Shown piece after piece: positions 1 to 9,717 of a stretch of DNA of 64,000 nt (within the stretch, counting starts at the first letter, position 1; each line of letters starts with the position of its first letter). The stretch is taken from contig JAZAYU010000081.1 in the NCBI GenBank assembly GCA_038501625.1, positions 806,001 to 870,000 of the forward strand. The letters run 5' to 3'. The position numbers and the translations under genes are program-made. Origin of the DNA: Corbicula japonica (Eukaryota; Mollusca; Bivalvia; Venerida; Cyrenidae). Below the pieces are notes generated by a model. It worked only from the letters and a program-made list of their open reading frames with translations. It was not told the DNA's origin and searched no databases.

Positions 1-683
1 TTTCTTTTAATAAACCTTTTGCCTTTTCCCAAAGATTTTGCATTGTTATTGGACTCAAGTTTCATCAGTTCAGTTTCATCTAATTTACCGGTAACTAAGG
101 GGTCAGGCAAGGCTGCCAACTGGTCCACAAACTCTTCAATTAGTTTATTCTCTTTACTCACAGCATCTTCACTATTGTCTGTATTTACTGTACCGGGATG
201 TTTAACAGCACTTTGTTGCTGTATGAACATATCAACATAATCATTGGCAAACTGGGACAATTCTAACTTACTAAGTTCATTTTTCTTTGGATGAAAAGTT
301 CTGCTTTTGGTTGCATGAGGAGCGTTACTTTTGCCTTTTACAATACTATCTTTGGATTCAGTAGATGTAATTTGTGCAGGTACTGGTCCTTTAGGTTTAA
401 GGTCATTATTCTGCATTGTTTTTCTGTTTCTTCCTCTCTTCCGTATTGGTATATTGCTTTGCGATGGATCATTTGTTATCCAATCAATTTCTGAACTGAT
501 TGTTTCCAGTGTTTCATACATGTCCTTGTTTGGGTCTGAAACAGTTGATGTGATCTCTACCGAGACATTGGTACCTTGTGGTTGTTCACTTTCAGTAAGT
601 TGATTCTGATTGGTTGGAATCTGATTTGCTGGATTCTGATTGGTTGTTGTGTTGCCAAACTGGATATCAGGCTGATAAAGTTC
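1..683 (-). CDS. BTB-domain protein, coding exon 4 (3' end outside window)
   Basis: The minus strand is open from a TTTTCAG acceptor at 690-684 to base 1, 227 codons, with no stop. It enters in phase 0, which matches the donor of the exon at 5789-5903. It has no start of its own and reads ELYQPDIQFGNTTNQ onward. The translation is polar and mostly disordered, with NQ-rich repeats first, a basic patch IPIRKRGRNRKT that could be a nuclear signal or AT-hook-like element, and a second basic run GKGKRFIKR near the window edge. No zinc finger is reached here, so whether this is a BTB zinc-finger protein cannot be decided. Placement in the gene is by exon phase and the shared strand. The 5.1-kb intron to the previous exon is filled with transposons. 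Confidence 0.8.
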
Positions 684-832
684 CTGAAAAGTAATGAATC
701 ATTCCACTAAAAATATAGGATATACATTTTAATAATATATTATAACATTCATCTGGTAGTACATGAACATATGAATATTTAATTTATAGATGTGTAAATG
801 TGCTCTTTCATCAAATGCTGATTATATCTACC

Positions 833-2420
833 GTAAAAACCCTATGTTTTCGGTCACCCTATGTTTTCGGCCACGGTCTTTTTAAAAAAATATTAATTTT
901 TTTAATGACCCTAAAAATTTGGCCACTAAAATTCGGCGATTTTTCGCTAACCCTATGTTTTCGGCCAGCATTTTCAATTCTAAATTCGTCTGTTTTTATT
1001 AAATTAGTAATAAAAAATATGTTTGTAAACCTTGGTTTTGATTTTGATATTAAAAAAAGAACTTAGAAATAACTGTATACATCATTGTCCGCCGATTGAG
1101 TTTGTTTCTGAACAATTATTTGTCATCATCTTATTTGCGGTAATCAATATTGTAACAACAAAGCTGTAAGTAATAAAATCGTACCCTGGTAAATATAATG
1201 TTCTTTTTATTTAAAGCAATTATAATAATGATTATCTTCAGTTTGTAATCTGTCATCTCAAATCTGTAGACGTTGCTACGCAACTAGGCTATAAAGTGCG
1301 AAATATTGCGACTTTATGATTGCCGCGGGCAAACATCTATTGTACTTTTTACTTGATCACATGATCGCCACTTAATAATATCCAAACTGTTTTCAGTCAA
1401 ATGATTTTTCGATTACTCAAATGTTTTTCCGAAGATAATATCATAACTCGTTTCTAGCCAATATTTTTTTTATGAACAGAACTGATGTTTTTAAAACCGT
1501 TATTCAAAAGCGAGTTTAATTTTATTACGAGTAAGAAATAAAATGAACGATGTGTGTTTTTAATTAAGCGAATATACTTGCCCCTAAAATATCCGAGAAT
1601 TGTTACATATACATTGACTAAAATCATCAAATTTACAACTGCCATGAACACCTGTTCATTGCCCGCTTTGATCTAAAATGTCAGCAATGCTTGTGTATTT
1701 TACATCAAAGACATCAAAGACGCCGACGTCAACTTGAAACGCTGTGCACCGCTCAAACATCGATCGACGGTGTATTACAAAAAATTGCAACCCGTCAACA
1801 AACTAGGTTCATTTCATTTCTAAATCAGTCGATTGTTTGATTGATAGTATTTGGTATAATTAATGCTAATTTCTGATCTGGTTTTGTTTTAATCTGCAGT
1901 ACCGGCACTTTGCCGAATTAGCAGTTTGCAACTTATCTATTGCACTCCTATCTGCGACAGCCATCACAATTCTTTTGGCAATGTTGATTATACAACAATA
2001 GGATGTTTGTTTAGCAACTATGGACTTAATAACTTGACAATGGTAAGCAGAATTTTTAAAGGTAGAAACGTCTGGAATGTGTTGACTTATTCTAGGCTTA
2101 CATTTATGGACGTGTCAATCAATGTACATGTGTCTGAATGTTCGAACGATCTTTTTTTAAATGAAAATTCTCTTCTCTAAATATTCGTTCAGCCAGAAAA
2201 TTTTTTTTTTCCGTCCAAAGACTTAGACAAAATACGCTAAGTTACGATACGCATTTCATAAAAAGACATGTATACTGTACTAGTATTCGGATAGTCGGCG
2301 ACGCGGACAAAATCCTAAGTTTTCGGCCGCGATTTTTATAATTATTTTTTCGTGACCCTAAGATTTCGTCCAAGAAAAAAAATAATTATTTTAAGCTGCC
2401 CGAAAACATAGGGTTTTTAC
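833..2420. mobile_element. Non-autonomous TIR DNA transposon, about 1.6 kb
   Basis: A perfect 21-bp inverted repeat beginning GTAAAAACCCTATGTTTT lies at 833-853 and, inverted, at 2400-2420. The motif CCCTATGTTTTCGG is repeated two more times just inside the left end, and related CCTAAG-TTTTCGG copies lie inside the right end, so the subterminal regions are repetitive. No transposase is visible and no clear target duplication is seen, so the superfamily is left open. It lies in the last visible intron of the BTB gene, just upstream of the Penelope-like element. Confidence 0.65.
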
Positions 2421-2504
2421 TTAAACGAACATAGAAAATGTTTGAATTTTGTCAGTAAATGTTAAAATTAAAAGTCTAACACACAAGTATGAGAGTGTTT
2501 AACT

Positions 2505-4841
2505 TCTAAATATTGCTATAAGCCTGCCGGTCATATTGTTACCGGTGATCTTAATGTAATCAAAGACTCTAGAATTCGTAATTTAATTTCTAAAGGTCCC
2601 AAATATAGAATTCCATCCAAAATTGATTTTAATGCATGTAGTGCAGAAATTGCTGAGTCTTTAAACCTATTTTGCAATAAATGGTGCAAAAGAGAACATG
2701 CTGAGCCTAATGCACTTTCTAACTGGAAAAAACACATATTTAAAATAATAGACACTCGTATATCATTTTATGAAAGAAACATTGCTTTATTACCACCTCG
2801 ACCTCGTTTTAACTTTCGTCATTTGAAAAAAGGAATTCAAGACTTTCATAACAAATTTGTTTTAACACCCGCTGATAAGGCTTCTAATAATGTAATTATA
2901 GTGTGACGGGTACACTATATTAATATTCAAACTGAAGAACTGAACAGCACTAATGCTTATGTACTGACTTCTTCATCTGAGAGTGATATTGTTACTGCAC
3001 ACACTCTACAAATTACAAAATTTAGAATCAGTATTGAGCTGAAACAAGACAAAGTACCTACTATGTATTGGTTGCCTAAAATGCATAAAACACCGTACAA
3101 AGCAAGATTTATTGCTTACTCTAGTTCTTGCACTACTACTAAATTATCCGGGCTCTTAACTTCTTGTCTTACAGCTATTAAAGAACATGTAATTAGATAT
3201 TGCGATAAGGTTTTTGAAACTTCTGGCAAAAATTTATTTTGGTCGATTAAAATTCAAATGACGTTTTGAAAAAGCTTAAATCAAATAATTTTCAGGCGTT
3301 CTGTTTGTCTACTTATGATTTCTCAACTTTATATACCTAGCTCCCTCATAATTAAATAAGAGACAAACTAACCAGTCTCATTGAAAAAACATTTGCTAGA
3401 GAAAATAAAACCTTCATTGCTTGTAATGAACATAGGGCATTTTTACAGATGGTTCTTATGATAATTATACTTTATGGACTTGTCAAGACCTAAAAGAGTC
3501 GCTAACTTTCTTACTGGATAATATTTATGTTAGATTCGGTACCTCTATTTATAAACAAGTAATAGGCATCCCAATGGGTACTAATTGTGCACCCCTTGTT
3601 GCTGATCTGTTTTTATACTGTTATGAAAGAGACTTTATGTTATCTCTTTCTACTGAACATCAATATGATATTATTACAGCTTTTAACAACACCTCGAGGT
3701 ACCTTGATGATTTATTAAATATAGATAATAACCATTTTCCATTACTGGTTAATAAGATCTACCCTAAAGAACTACAACTTAATAAAGCGAACACTTCAGA
3801 ACAGCAAGCAAACTTTCTCGATCTAAATCTGTCAATTGAAAATGGTTATGTCACTACTAAAATTTATGATAAAAGAGATGATTTTAATTTTAATATAGTA
3901 AATTTTCCGTTTTTAGACGGCGATGTTCCCCGTGCAACATCTTACGGGGTTTATATTTCACAGCTTGTTCGCTTTTCAAGAGCTTGCAACGATATGAATG
4001 ATTTCAATGAACGTAATCTTTGCATTACAGAAAAACTTTTAAAACAAGGTTATCGGTATCACAAATTAAGCCCGCCTGGCTAGCTCAGTGGATAGAGCAT
4101 CGGACTGTCAATCCAGGGGTCGTGAGTTCGATCCCCAGCCGAGGCGGGAAAAATTTCTCCGTGACAATTGAACTCGGACATTGCGTCTGAGAGTCATTTG
4201 TCCCTCACCTCTGATTCAAGTGAGGAAGCAGTCAGTCGCTTGCGGAGAAATTGATTAGTACTGGTTAGAGACCCAGGAACACCGGTTAGGTGGACTGACC
4301 GCCGGGATATAACCAGAAAGATGTTGAAACCAGTCGTTAAACCCCAAACAAACAAACAAACAAATCACAAATTAAGGAAAACATTTTGCAAGTTTTATCG
4401 TCGATACCCAGATCTTATTCATAAATACAGGTGCAGTTTAAAATCACTATTGCAACAAGGTATTTCACAGCAGGTTTTTTATGGAGATTTAATTTATAAA
4501 CTTAAGAAGATAAAGGGCAATGTTAATTTCTCTCGGTTATTCGTAAAAACCATCTGTAAATTTAAAAAGAAAGGTTACCAACATGATATTTTACAGCGCT
4601 CTGCATGCCTGGTGATTAACCCTTCTACAGTTGATCATTATGCTTATCTCTTTGGTTGCACGACGGTGGCAGGGGTTTAAGAGTTTATGAAGGTTTATGG
4701 GGAAATCTTTTCTTAAAAGAACCTAGAAGCTCGATTTGTTTCTTTTATCCCTGTCATCGTGTTCTTGCTGATTTTACTCCAGGAGCTCTGGTCTCGGTAA
4801 GATCATTGAGTACCGGCCCTTTGGCTTTGCAATGCTATTAA
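2505..4841 (+). pseudogene. Penelope-type reverse transcriptase, dead copy
   Basis: Reading across frames, the translation shows HIVTGDLNVI, KGPKYRIPSK, FVLTPADKASNN, YWLPKMHKTPYKARF, the stretch GIPMGTNCAPLVADLFL, and the catalytic RYLDDLL at about 3700-3720. These are the conserved blocks of Penelope-like RTs, including the PK-hK fingers motif and YxDD. The copy is dead: there is an in-frame TGA at about 2904 where the family usually has Cys, a frameshift near 3255, stops TAG and TAA near 3340-3355, a frameshift near 3445, and another near 4670. A SINE sits at 4071-4363 and the reading frame resumes after it as HKLRKTFCKFYRR. SINE plus duplicated target is 306 bp, a multiple of three, but the SINE carries its own stop. 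Confidence 0.85.
4071..4363 (+). mobile_element. tRNA-derived SINE inserted in the Penelope RT
   Basis: A 13-bp target duplication ATCACAAATTAAG flanks the element (4058-4070 and 4364-4376). The head GCCCGCCTGGCTAGCTCAGT has a pol III A box (TAGCTCAGTGG) and a B box (GTTCGATCC). By eye the head is closest to a tRNA-Lys-type sequence, although the anticodon loop reads CTGTCAA. A body with AGTGAGGAAGC and GCTTGCGGAG follows, then a 3' tail GTTAAACCCCAAACAAACAA. A second copy lies inverted at 22366-22665. The intact duplication and the similarity of the two copies suggest recent activity. Confidence 0.9.
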
Positions 4842-5340
4842 ATTCTTATGTTTTATATGTTTGTGTGCTTTTGCATGCAACATTGTTGAGCCAATAAGTG
4901 GGTTGGAGTTGTTTCACCAAGACAACTTGTATTTGTTTTGTGATATGAGAACCTGTTGGGGCAAGTGTGAGGTTGGTGCACCCTAGAACCTGGTTTAAAC
5001 CCCCAGTGGCAATTTGATTTGCCACACACCGTTCCAAGGCGGTAACCCTCGGGTTCTCATTTTTGTTAATTGTTAGTGGTGTCTCTTTTGAAACTGATCA
5101 TTTTATTAACCATGCTCTCTCCCTCTCTTCTTCTTGACTGTGTGGGGAGGCTGTTTTTTCTGAATGTGGCGTTTCCTGAAATGCATTTTTCACCTTTTTT
5201 TTCAAACAAGAAAACAGAAACAAACAAGAAATATTTAACAATTTGGTACTACAGCAAATGCATGATTCAGACAATCTATCAATTTAATCATGCATTGTTT
5301 TTCATGATAAAGTATGTCTTAGAACTATAGAAAGTAAATT

Positions 5341-5700
5341 TGCGCCCAAACAGTTTAGATCCAGATCAGCCTGCACATCTGTGCCATCTGATCAGGATCT
5401 AAACTGTTCTCTTTTTGATTCATTAGGTTATTTCTGACCAAAATGCAACCATTGCAGATCCTGATCAGACGGCACAGATGTGGATCTACACTGGTCTCAC
5501 ATGCATAAAAATGCGTATTTATGGAGGAAAGGGTTAATATTTAATTTGCGATTATTGTAGACCAGGATCAAGTTGCAGACTTACATGGTTTGAAAAGGAT
5601 CTAAACTTTTAGAATAAAGAATACGCTTCTGACTGAATGGTGAACAGTGTAGACCCTGATCAGACTGAGTGGATGCATAGGCTGATCTCTGTCATCACTT
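5341..5700. repeat. GATC-rich palindromic dispersed repeat, two copies
   Basis: A repeat with inverted blocks of the type CAGTGTAGATCCAGATCAG and CTGATC-GGATCTACACTGG around a spacer TTATTTCTGACCA. The first copy covers about 5341-5520 and a diverged second about 5555-5700. Related copies lie at 6125-6310, 7135-7275 and 61545-61680. It looks like a non-autonomous, MITE-like family that is common in the introns of the BTB gene. The exact ends are not resolved. Confidence 0.6.
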
Positions 5701-5788
5701 GTTCAGTTTTACTGCATAGGCCATATTAAGCCCTATTTTGTCAGGTCGCATATAATATTCATCTTTACAAGTATGTTATTTCCTTTAC

Positions 5789-5903
5789 CTTTTGACATTG
5801 TTTTGATTCATCATCATAGTTTCCTAGCTCCTCTGTTTCAAATGTCTTGCAAAAATCCATGCAGTGTCTTTTCAGTTCTGAAGCCCCAAAGGTTTCCGAC
5901 AGC
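5789..5903 (-). CDS. BTB-domain protein, coding exon 3
   Basis: A 115-nt exon with acceptor TTTTACAAG and donor AAG|GTAAAG. It completes a split Arg codon and then encodes 38 residues, LSETFGASELKRHCMDFCKT and a short acidic tail. LSETFGASELKRHCMDF is the classic end of a BTB/POZ fold (helix alpha5: A..L...C..F). It enters in phase 2 and leaves in phase 0, fitting both neighbours exactly. It has no methionine start and would be missed by simple ORF searches. Predicted residues are 636-674. Confidence 0.88.
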
Positions 5904-6124
5904 CTTGTAAAAGAAAAACAAGCTGAGCTACATTTTATCTTAAATTATAAGTGTTTTTACTTCTATTTAGTGTATGACTGTCACCAATCATGAGTGGTTG
6001 AGATACTGTACAGATCTTAACAAAATTTCTCATTAATATTTTTTTTCCCTTGCAAATGTTTGGTATCTTATATTTTGTACGCTCTTAAAAGAAATTAACC
6101 CTTTACACCATAATTATAAGCATT

Positions 6125-6310
6125 TTAAGCATATGCGACCAGTGTAGATCCAGATCAGATATCACATCCCTGCCATCTGATCTGGATCTGCATTGATTGC
6201 ATCTTGGTCAGAAATAACCTAATAAATAAAAAGTGAACAATACAGATTCTGATCAGACAGCACAGATGTGGCCGCTGATCTGGATCTACTCTGTTTACCA
6301 ACTGCATTTA
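6125..6310. repeat. GATC-rich palindromic repeat copy
   Basis: Same family as 5341-5700: GCGACCAGTGTAGATCCAGA at the left and GCTGATCTGGATCTAC at the right, with TTGGTCAGAAATAACCTAAT in the middle. It lies in the intron between coding exons 2 and 3. Confidence 0.6.
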
Positions 6311-6362
6311 GGTGTATATATAATTTATCATACTGACTCACACACAAGGTCTACCTGTGACC

Positions 6363-6540
6363 AAGGTTATAAAACTGAGCATGGAAACCAGTCTCAAATC
6401 TCAAGCATCTGATTGGCTGAAATGGTGATTGGTCACCATTTCAGCCAATCAGATGCTTGAGATTTGAGACTGGTTCATCATTTCAGCCAATCAGATGCTT
6501 GAGATTTGAGACTGGTTTCCAAACTCAGTTTTATAACCTT
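6363..6540. mobile_element. Palindromic CCAAT MITE, copy A
   Basis: A perfect 17-bp inverted terminal repeat AAGGTTATAAAACTGAG lies at 6363-6379 and 6524-6540. The arms carry TCTGATTGGCTGAAA and TTTCAGCCAATCAGA, so the element can fold into a long hairpin. Part of the right arm (TTTCAGCCAATCAGATGCTT onward) is duplicated. It ends 25 bp beyond the donor of the BTB exon at 6566. Other copies: 35494-35800, 39404-39507, 43168-43308, 44984-45119, 48271-48409. Confidence 0.85.
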
Positions 6541-6565
6541 CAACCCAGACTGTGTAACTACAAAC

Positions 6566-6744
6566 CTGTAAATCTGCTGCACATTGTCTCGGTTCAGTTT
6601 GATCACACCATGATAGATATAGAACAGAAACATCAGTGTGTTCTCCTCAGAGACCTCATTAGGCAGTATCATCTGCAAGTCCTGCTGCGTCTCCATTGCC
6701 TTCGCCATTTCAGGGCTCAAACCCGCCAGAACTACCTTGTGACA
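6566..6744 (-). CDS. BTB-domain protein, coding exon 2
   Basis: A 179-nt exon with acceptor TTCTGCAG at 6752-6745 and donor TACAG|GTTTGT. It reads CHKVVLAGLSPEMAKAMETQ, then QMILPNEVSEENTLMFLFYI and YHGVIKLNRDNVQQIY. This is the core of a BTB/POZ domain: CHK.VLA..SP is helix alpha1, the F..hL.YIY.G block is strand beta4 and helix alpha4, and NVQQIY starts the next helix. It joins phase 0 to the upstream exon (EFR|CHK) and leaves two nucleotides that complete Arg in exon 3. An alternative donor AAG|GTTATA supplied by the adjacent MITE would add a short tail instead of exon 3. Confidence 0.92.
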
Positions 6745-7134
6745 CTGCAGAACAAAATGAATTTAACACTTTAATCCAGTCCCCAAGATTATTATATCAA
6801 CATCTTGCTCTAAAAGTCATTATAATTATTTCTGACCACAAAGTGAACTGTAGTGATCTTGATAAAAGACTTGATTGGAGTGCACTGGTTGCCTAAAGGC
6901 ATACTATAAAGGATTTTTTTCTTTGCTCCATGGATACGCATTTCATTACATGAGTTACAAGTGAAGATACAAATGTATCATCTGGATCTTCGTTGTTTGC
7001 TTCATGATAAAAAACCTAAGAATGATTAGTGCTGATACTTTTCAGACTGCACTGAATCTATACTGATGTGGTAAGAGCCGTATCCCTTGGATTAAAGTTA
7101 ACCATTTACTTTATATATACACCTTTTAACATGT

Positions 7135-7275
7135 GTGCGACCAGTGTAGGTCCAGATCATCCAGCAACTGTGCCATTTTATCCAGATCTACACTGGTCAC
7201 ATCTCAGTCACAAATAATCTAATCAATCTAAAAGCATGCTGTCTGATCAGCATCTAAACTGTCTGCCTAGGCAAT
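7135..7275. repeat. GATC-rich palindromic repeat copy
   Basis: Diverged copy of the 5341-5700 family: GCGACCAGTGTAGGTCCAGA, then CCAGATCTACACTGGTCACA and GTCTGATCAGCATCTAAACT. It lies in the intron between coding exons 1 and 2. Confidence 0.5.
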
Positions 7276-7348
7276 AGAGATGTACCTAAGGCGTAAAGGT
7301 TTAAATGATACCACAGTGAATATAATGTATCTTGAAGCAGTTACCTAC

Positions 7349-9076
7349 CCTGAACTCCTTGGTTTCAGTGTAAAGAGCAGCGTCACAAAGGGCGTCTTCC
7401 TCTCTTAGGTCCCACAATCTTTTAAGAATGTTCTTTGCTAGGAAACTGTCTTCGTACATTCGGTCTGTGATGAATTCCTGTACTTGTTCATTGCCATGGA
7501 AACCACTTCCTGCTTGCACTGTTGCATAGGAACTGTTTGCATTCTGACTATTTGCTTCATCTAGATCAATATTGCTAGCTTGAGGGGCATGACCAAGACT
7601 AAATACGTCCATGATTTTTGGATTTGCTTGAAAATAATCGGGGTCTGGGATCAAAGAATATTGTGCTGTTGGATCCATCTGAACTAGTCCCAGGTCTGAA
7701 CCATGGAGATCATAGTGTTGTTGCATGAAATGAGAATCTCTTTCTGAAGTTGGGGTTTTGTAGTAATCAGCCATTTGCATCCCTTTTGCCTCAGGTCTTA
7801 CGAAATTTTGAAGGTCCCTGGATAAATAATTTTGAAACATTTCTTGTGGAATGGGTCGGTTAGTGTGGTCTTCCTTGTTGTAATAACAATCAGACATCGC
7901 CCCCATGTCGTGAGATTGTCCCCTAAATTCAGAGCTATTTTTACTTTGGGATTCCACATATGTCTGTGAGGTACTACTCAATGGAGCAGGTGTTTCATTG
8001 CTGGATGATAATACACCAGTTTTTTCAACTTTTCTGGCTGAATTCTGAATTAACAAGTTCTGCGCCATTGCTTTCTCTAGTTTTGATTTGTAAACTGGAC
8101 TTGCGAGGGATTTAGTAGCAGGCATTGTTGTACCAGAAAATAGCTGATTGTTTGTTTTTAAATTTGAATTGTCCGCTGATGTAACACTGTGGTGGTGCAG
8201 TGGAATGGATTGTCTACTTAAACCAGACAAACTCTCCTGGACAAGAACACTGTCTGTCGTATGTTTTGGTGGAGCTGCGAGCAGCTTGGTTAATGTTGAA
8301 TTTTGCTTGGATATGGAGCTATGTGGCTCAGCTGAACTATTTGACGCTATCCAAGTATTGTTCTGATGCATATCTTGAACTACCCCTGTCTGGGGGAGTT
8401 CATTTTTCTGATGCACACCTTGAACTTCCTCTGTCTGGGAGAGTTCATTTTTCTGATGCAAACCTTGAACTTCCCTGATCTGGTAGAGTTCATTTTTTTG
8501 TTGACTGCTCTGGACTCCTGGCACCGGGGAGAATTCGTTTTTTAGTTTCTCATTCTGGCTGCTCTGTATTTGAACAAGGGAATTTGTTTGCTTTACAGCC
8601 TGGTTACCCTGCAACTGGAAGAGTTGATTTCCTGACAGAATGACCGGAATAAGAGCAGTCGTCCCACCAGACACTGCTGTGTTAGCTGGAACCAGCTGTA
8701 AACGCCCTTGTATGTTTTCAAGTCGAAACGGCAAGCTGATAAGCTGGTTCCCAGTTTCACTCACAGATTTTACAGCAGCTGGTTCCCCTTTAACTGTGGA
8801 AATAGACTGAGGTTTAGGCTGTGTGTTGCCAGGCAAATGCAACTTGGCCTGCACACTGTCCTGTAACAGTTTACTCATGATAGGTCTCCTGGCTATTGCT
8901 GCTGATGTAGTCAACATTCTCCCTGAATTTGGTCTTGAATTGACAGGCTGTTGTTGGTACTGGTAAACCTGGGTTGTTGATACTGGACAGACTAACCCAG
9001 CGCCTCCACTGCTGCTATCTGCAATGGTACTGCTCTTGTCTCCTTGGCTCAGCATAGAGCCTGTGTGTGAATGCAT
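7349..9076 (-). CDS. BTB-domain protein, coding exon 1 (start codon)
   Basis: Encodes residues 1-576. The start is ATG at 9076-9074 (MHSHTGSMLSQGDKSS), four bases inside an exon whose acceptor CTTTCAG ends at 9081; the in-frame ORF that extends farther upstream is intron. Residues 1-545 are Gln/Ser/Asn-rich and probably disordered. They include three tandem 15-residue repeats at about 194-238 (KNELYQIREVQGLHQ and relatives, DNA 8363-8497). The BTB fold begins at about 545 with ILKRLWDLREEDALCDAALY (the LCD strand) and runs into exon 2 through donor AGG|GTAGGT. BTB proteins oligomerise and often act as transcription regulators or Cullin-3 adaptors; which applies is unknown. Most BTB zinc-finger proteins carry BTB at the N-terminus, so this architecture is unusual. 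The Gln-rich region may be transactivating, which is inference. Confidence 0.92.
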
Positions 9077-9080
9077 TATT

Positions 9081-9717
9081 CTGAAAGAAAAGGTGAATAT
9101 ACCGCTAATAAAACAAAAACAACAAGAAATCAGTGGGCCCCATTGATACCCCTGGATGTACACTGGAATATTGGAATGGTGCTATAATATGTAGCTAAAT
9201 CAATTGGCCATCCCTGCTTGAATACTAGATGTAAACCTTGAGTAGTGTAACCAAAAAATAATTGACAAGTCTAGAAGTTTATAAGTGTTTTGCATAAAAA
9301 ATGAACATGTTTCTTATAAAGTATCACATATATTTATTCTATCTGGATTTAGCTTTTCTGTATATTTTTTAAGATACATAGGATTTAAAAAGGTATTTGA
9401 AGCAGTCAATGAAGGTGACACGGATTCTTGCCTCTAGCATAATTAATATAGACATAGAAGAAAAAATCTCAGCATTTTTATGTGGTAAGGGGGTTGTGCA
9501 CAAACAGTGAACATCATATGCAGATACACTTGTTGAACACAATTAGTTGGGCAATATATCTAAGAACCTAACTTCTAGCCTGTCTTTCGACGCTACTGCC
9601 AGGTTCTACGATATCCGGGATACTAGCCACTAACGTTTTCTAAATACACCGGAATGACGGCACTCGACGATAATTTACAGTAGTAACTGAGTGTGAGGAT
9701 TAAGATTTGGTGAACTA
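9081..9717 (-). other. 5' flank of the BTB gene; possible noncoding first exon
   Basis: No protein-coding exon is seen. A consensus acceptor ends at 9081, so at least one upstream noncoding exon must exist. About 9570-9670 is locally CpG-rich (around nine CpG in 100 bp: TTCGACGC, ATATCCGGGATA, ACCGGAATGACGG) in an otherwise CpG-poor region, which would suit a promoter or first exon. No clear donor was found. Confidence 0.3.

Larger units (their letters stand above)
2480..5206 (+). mobile_element. Penelope-like retroelement, degraded, with nested SINE
   Basis: A plus-strand retroelement lying antisense in the BTB gene's intron. It holds a broken reverse transcriptase (see the pseudogene entry) followed by about 500 bp of 3' sequence that recurs at 11899-12300. 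The two copies agree from GATCATTGAGTACC to TTTCACCTTT, including the landmark GGCAATTTGATTTGCCA, which defines the shared 3' region. The left end is truncated in or near the sequence encoding YKPAGHIVTGDLN. No GIY-YIG domain was recognised on either side. Confidence 0.75.

Noticed and set aside
19..603. Plus-strand ORFs in the first 600 bases
   Set aside because: Antisense of the open minus-strand exon 1-683, which has better composition and a splice acceptor.
4071..4150. Functional tRNA gene
   Set aside because: It is the head of a SINE with target duplications and a second copy at 22366; stem mismatches are present.
4846..5037. 63-codon minus ORF, similar to one at 11892-12155
   Set aside because: Both lie in the shared Penelope 3' region; the resemblance is repeat identity, not gene conservation.
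2480..5206. Hammerhead ribozyme, as found in some Penelope-like elements
   Set aside because: No CTGATGA core with a paired GAAA was found in either strand of the element by eye.
8148..8478. Plus-strand ORFs within 8.1-8.5 kb
   Set aside because: Antisense shadows of the BTB gene's first coding exon.
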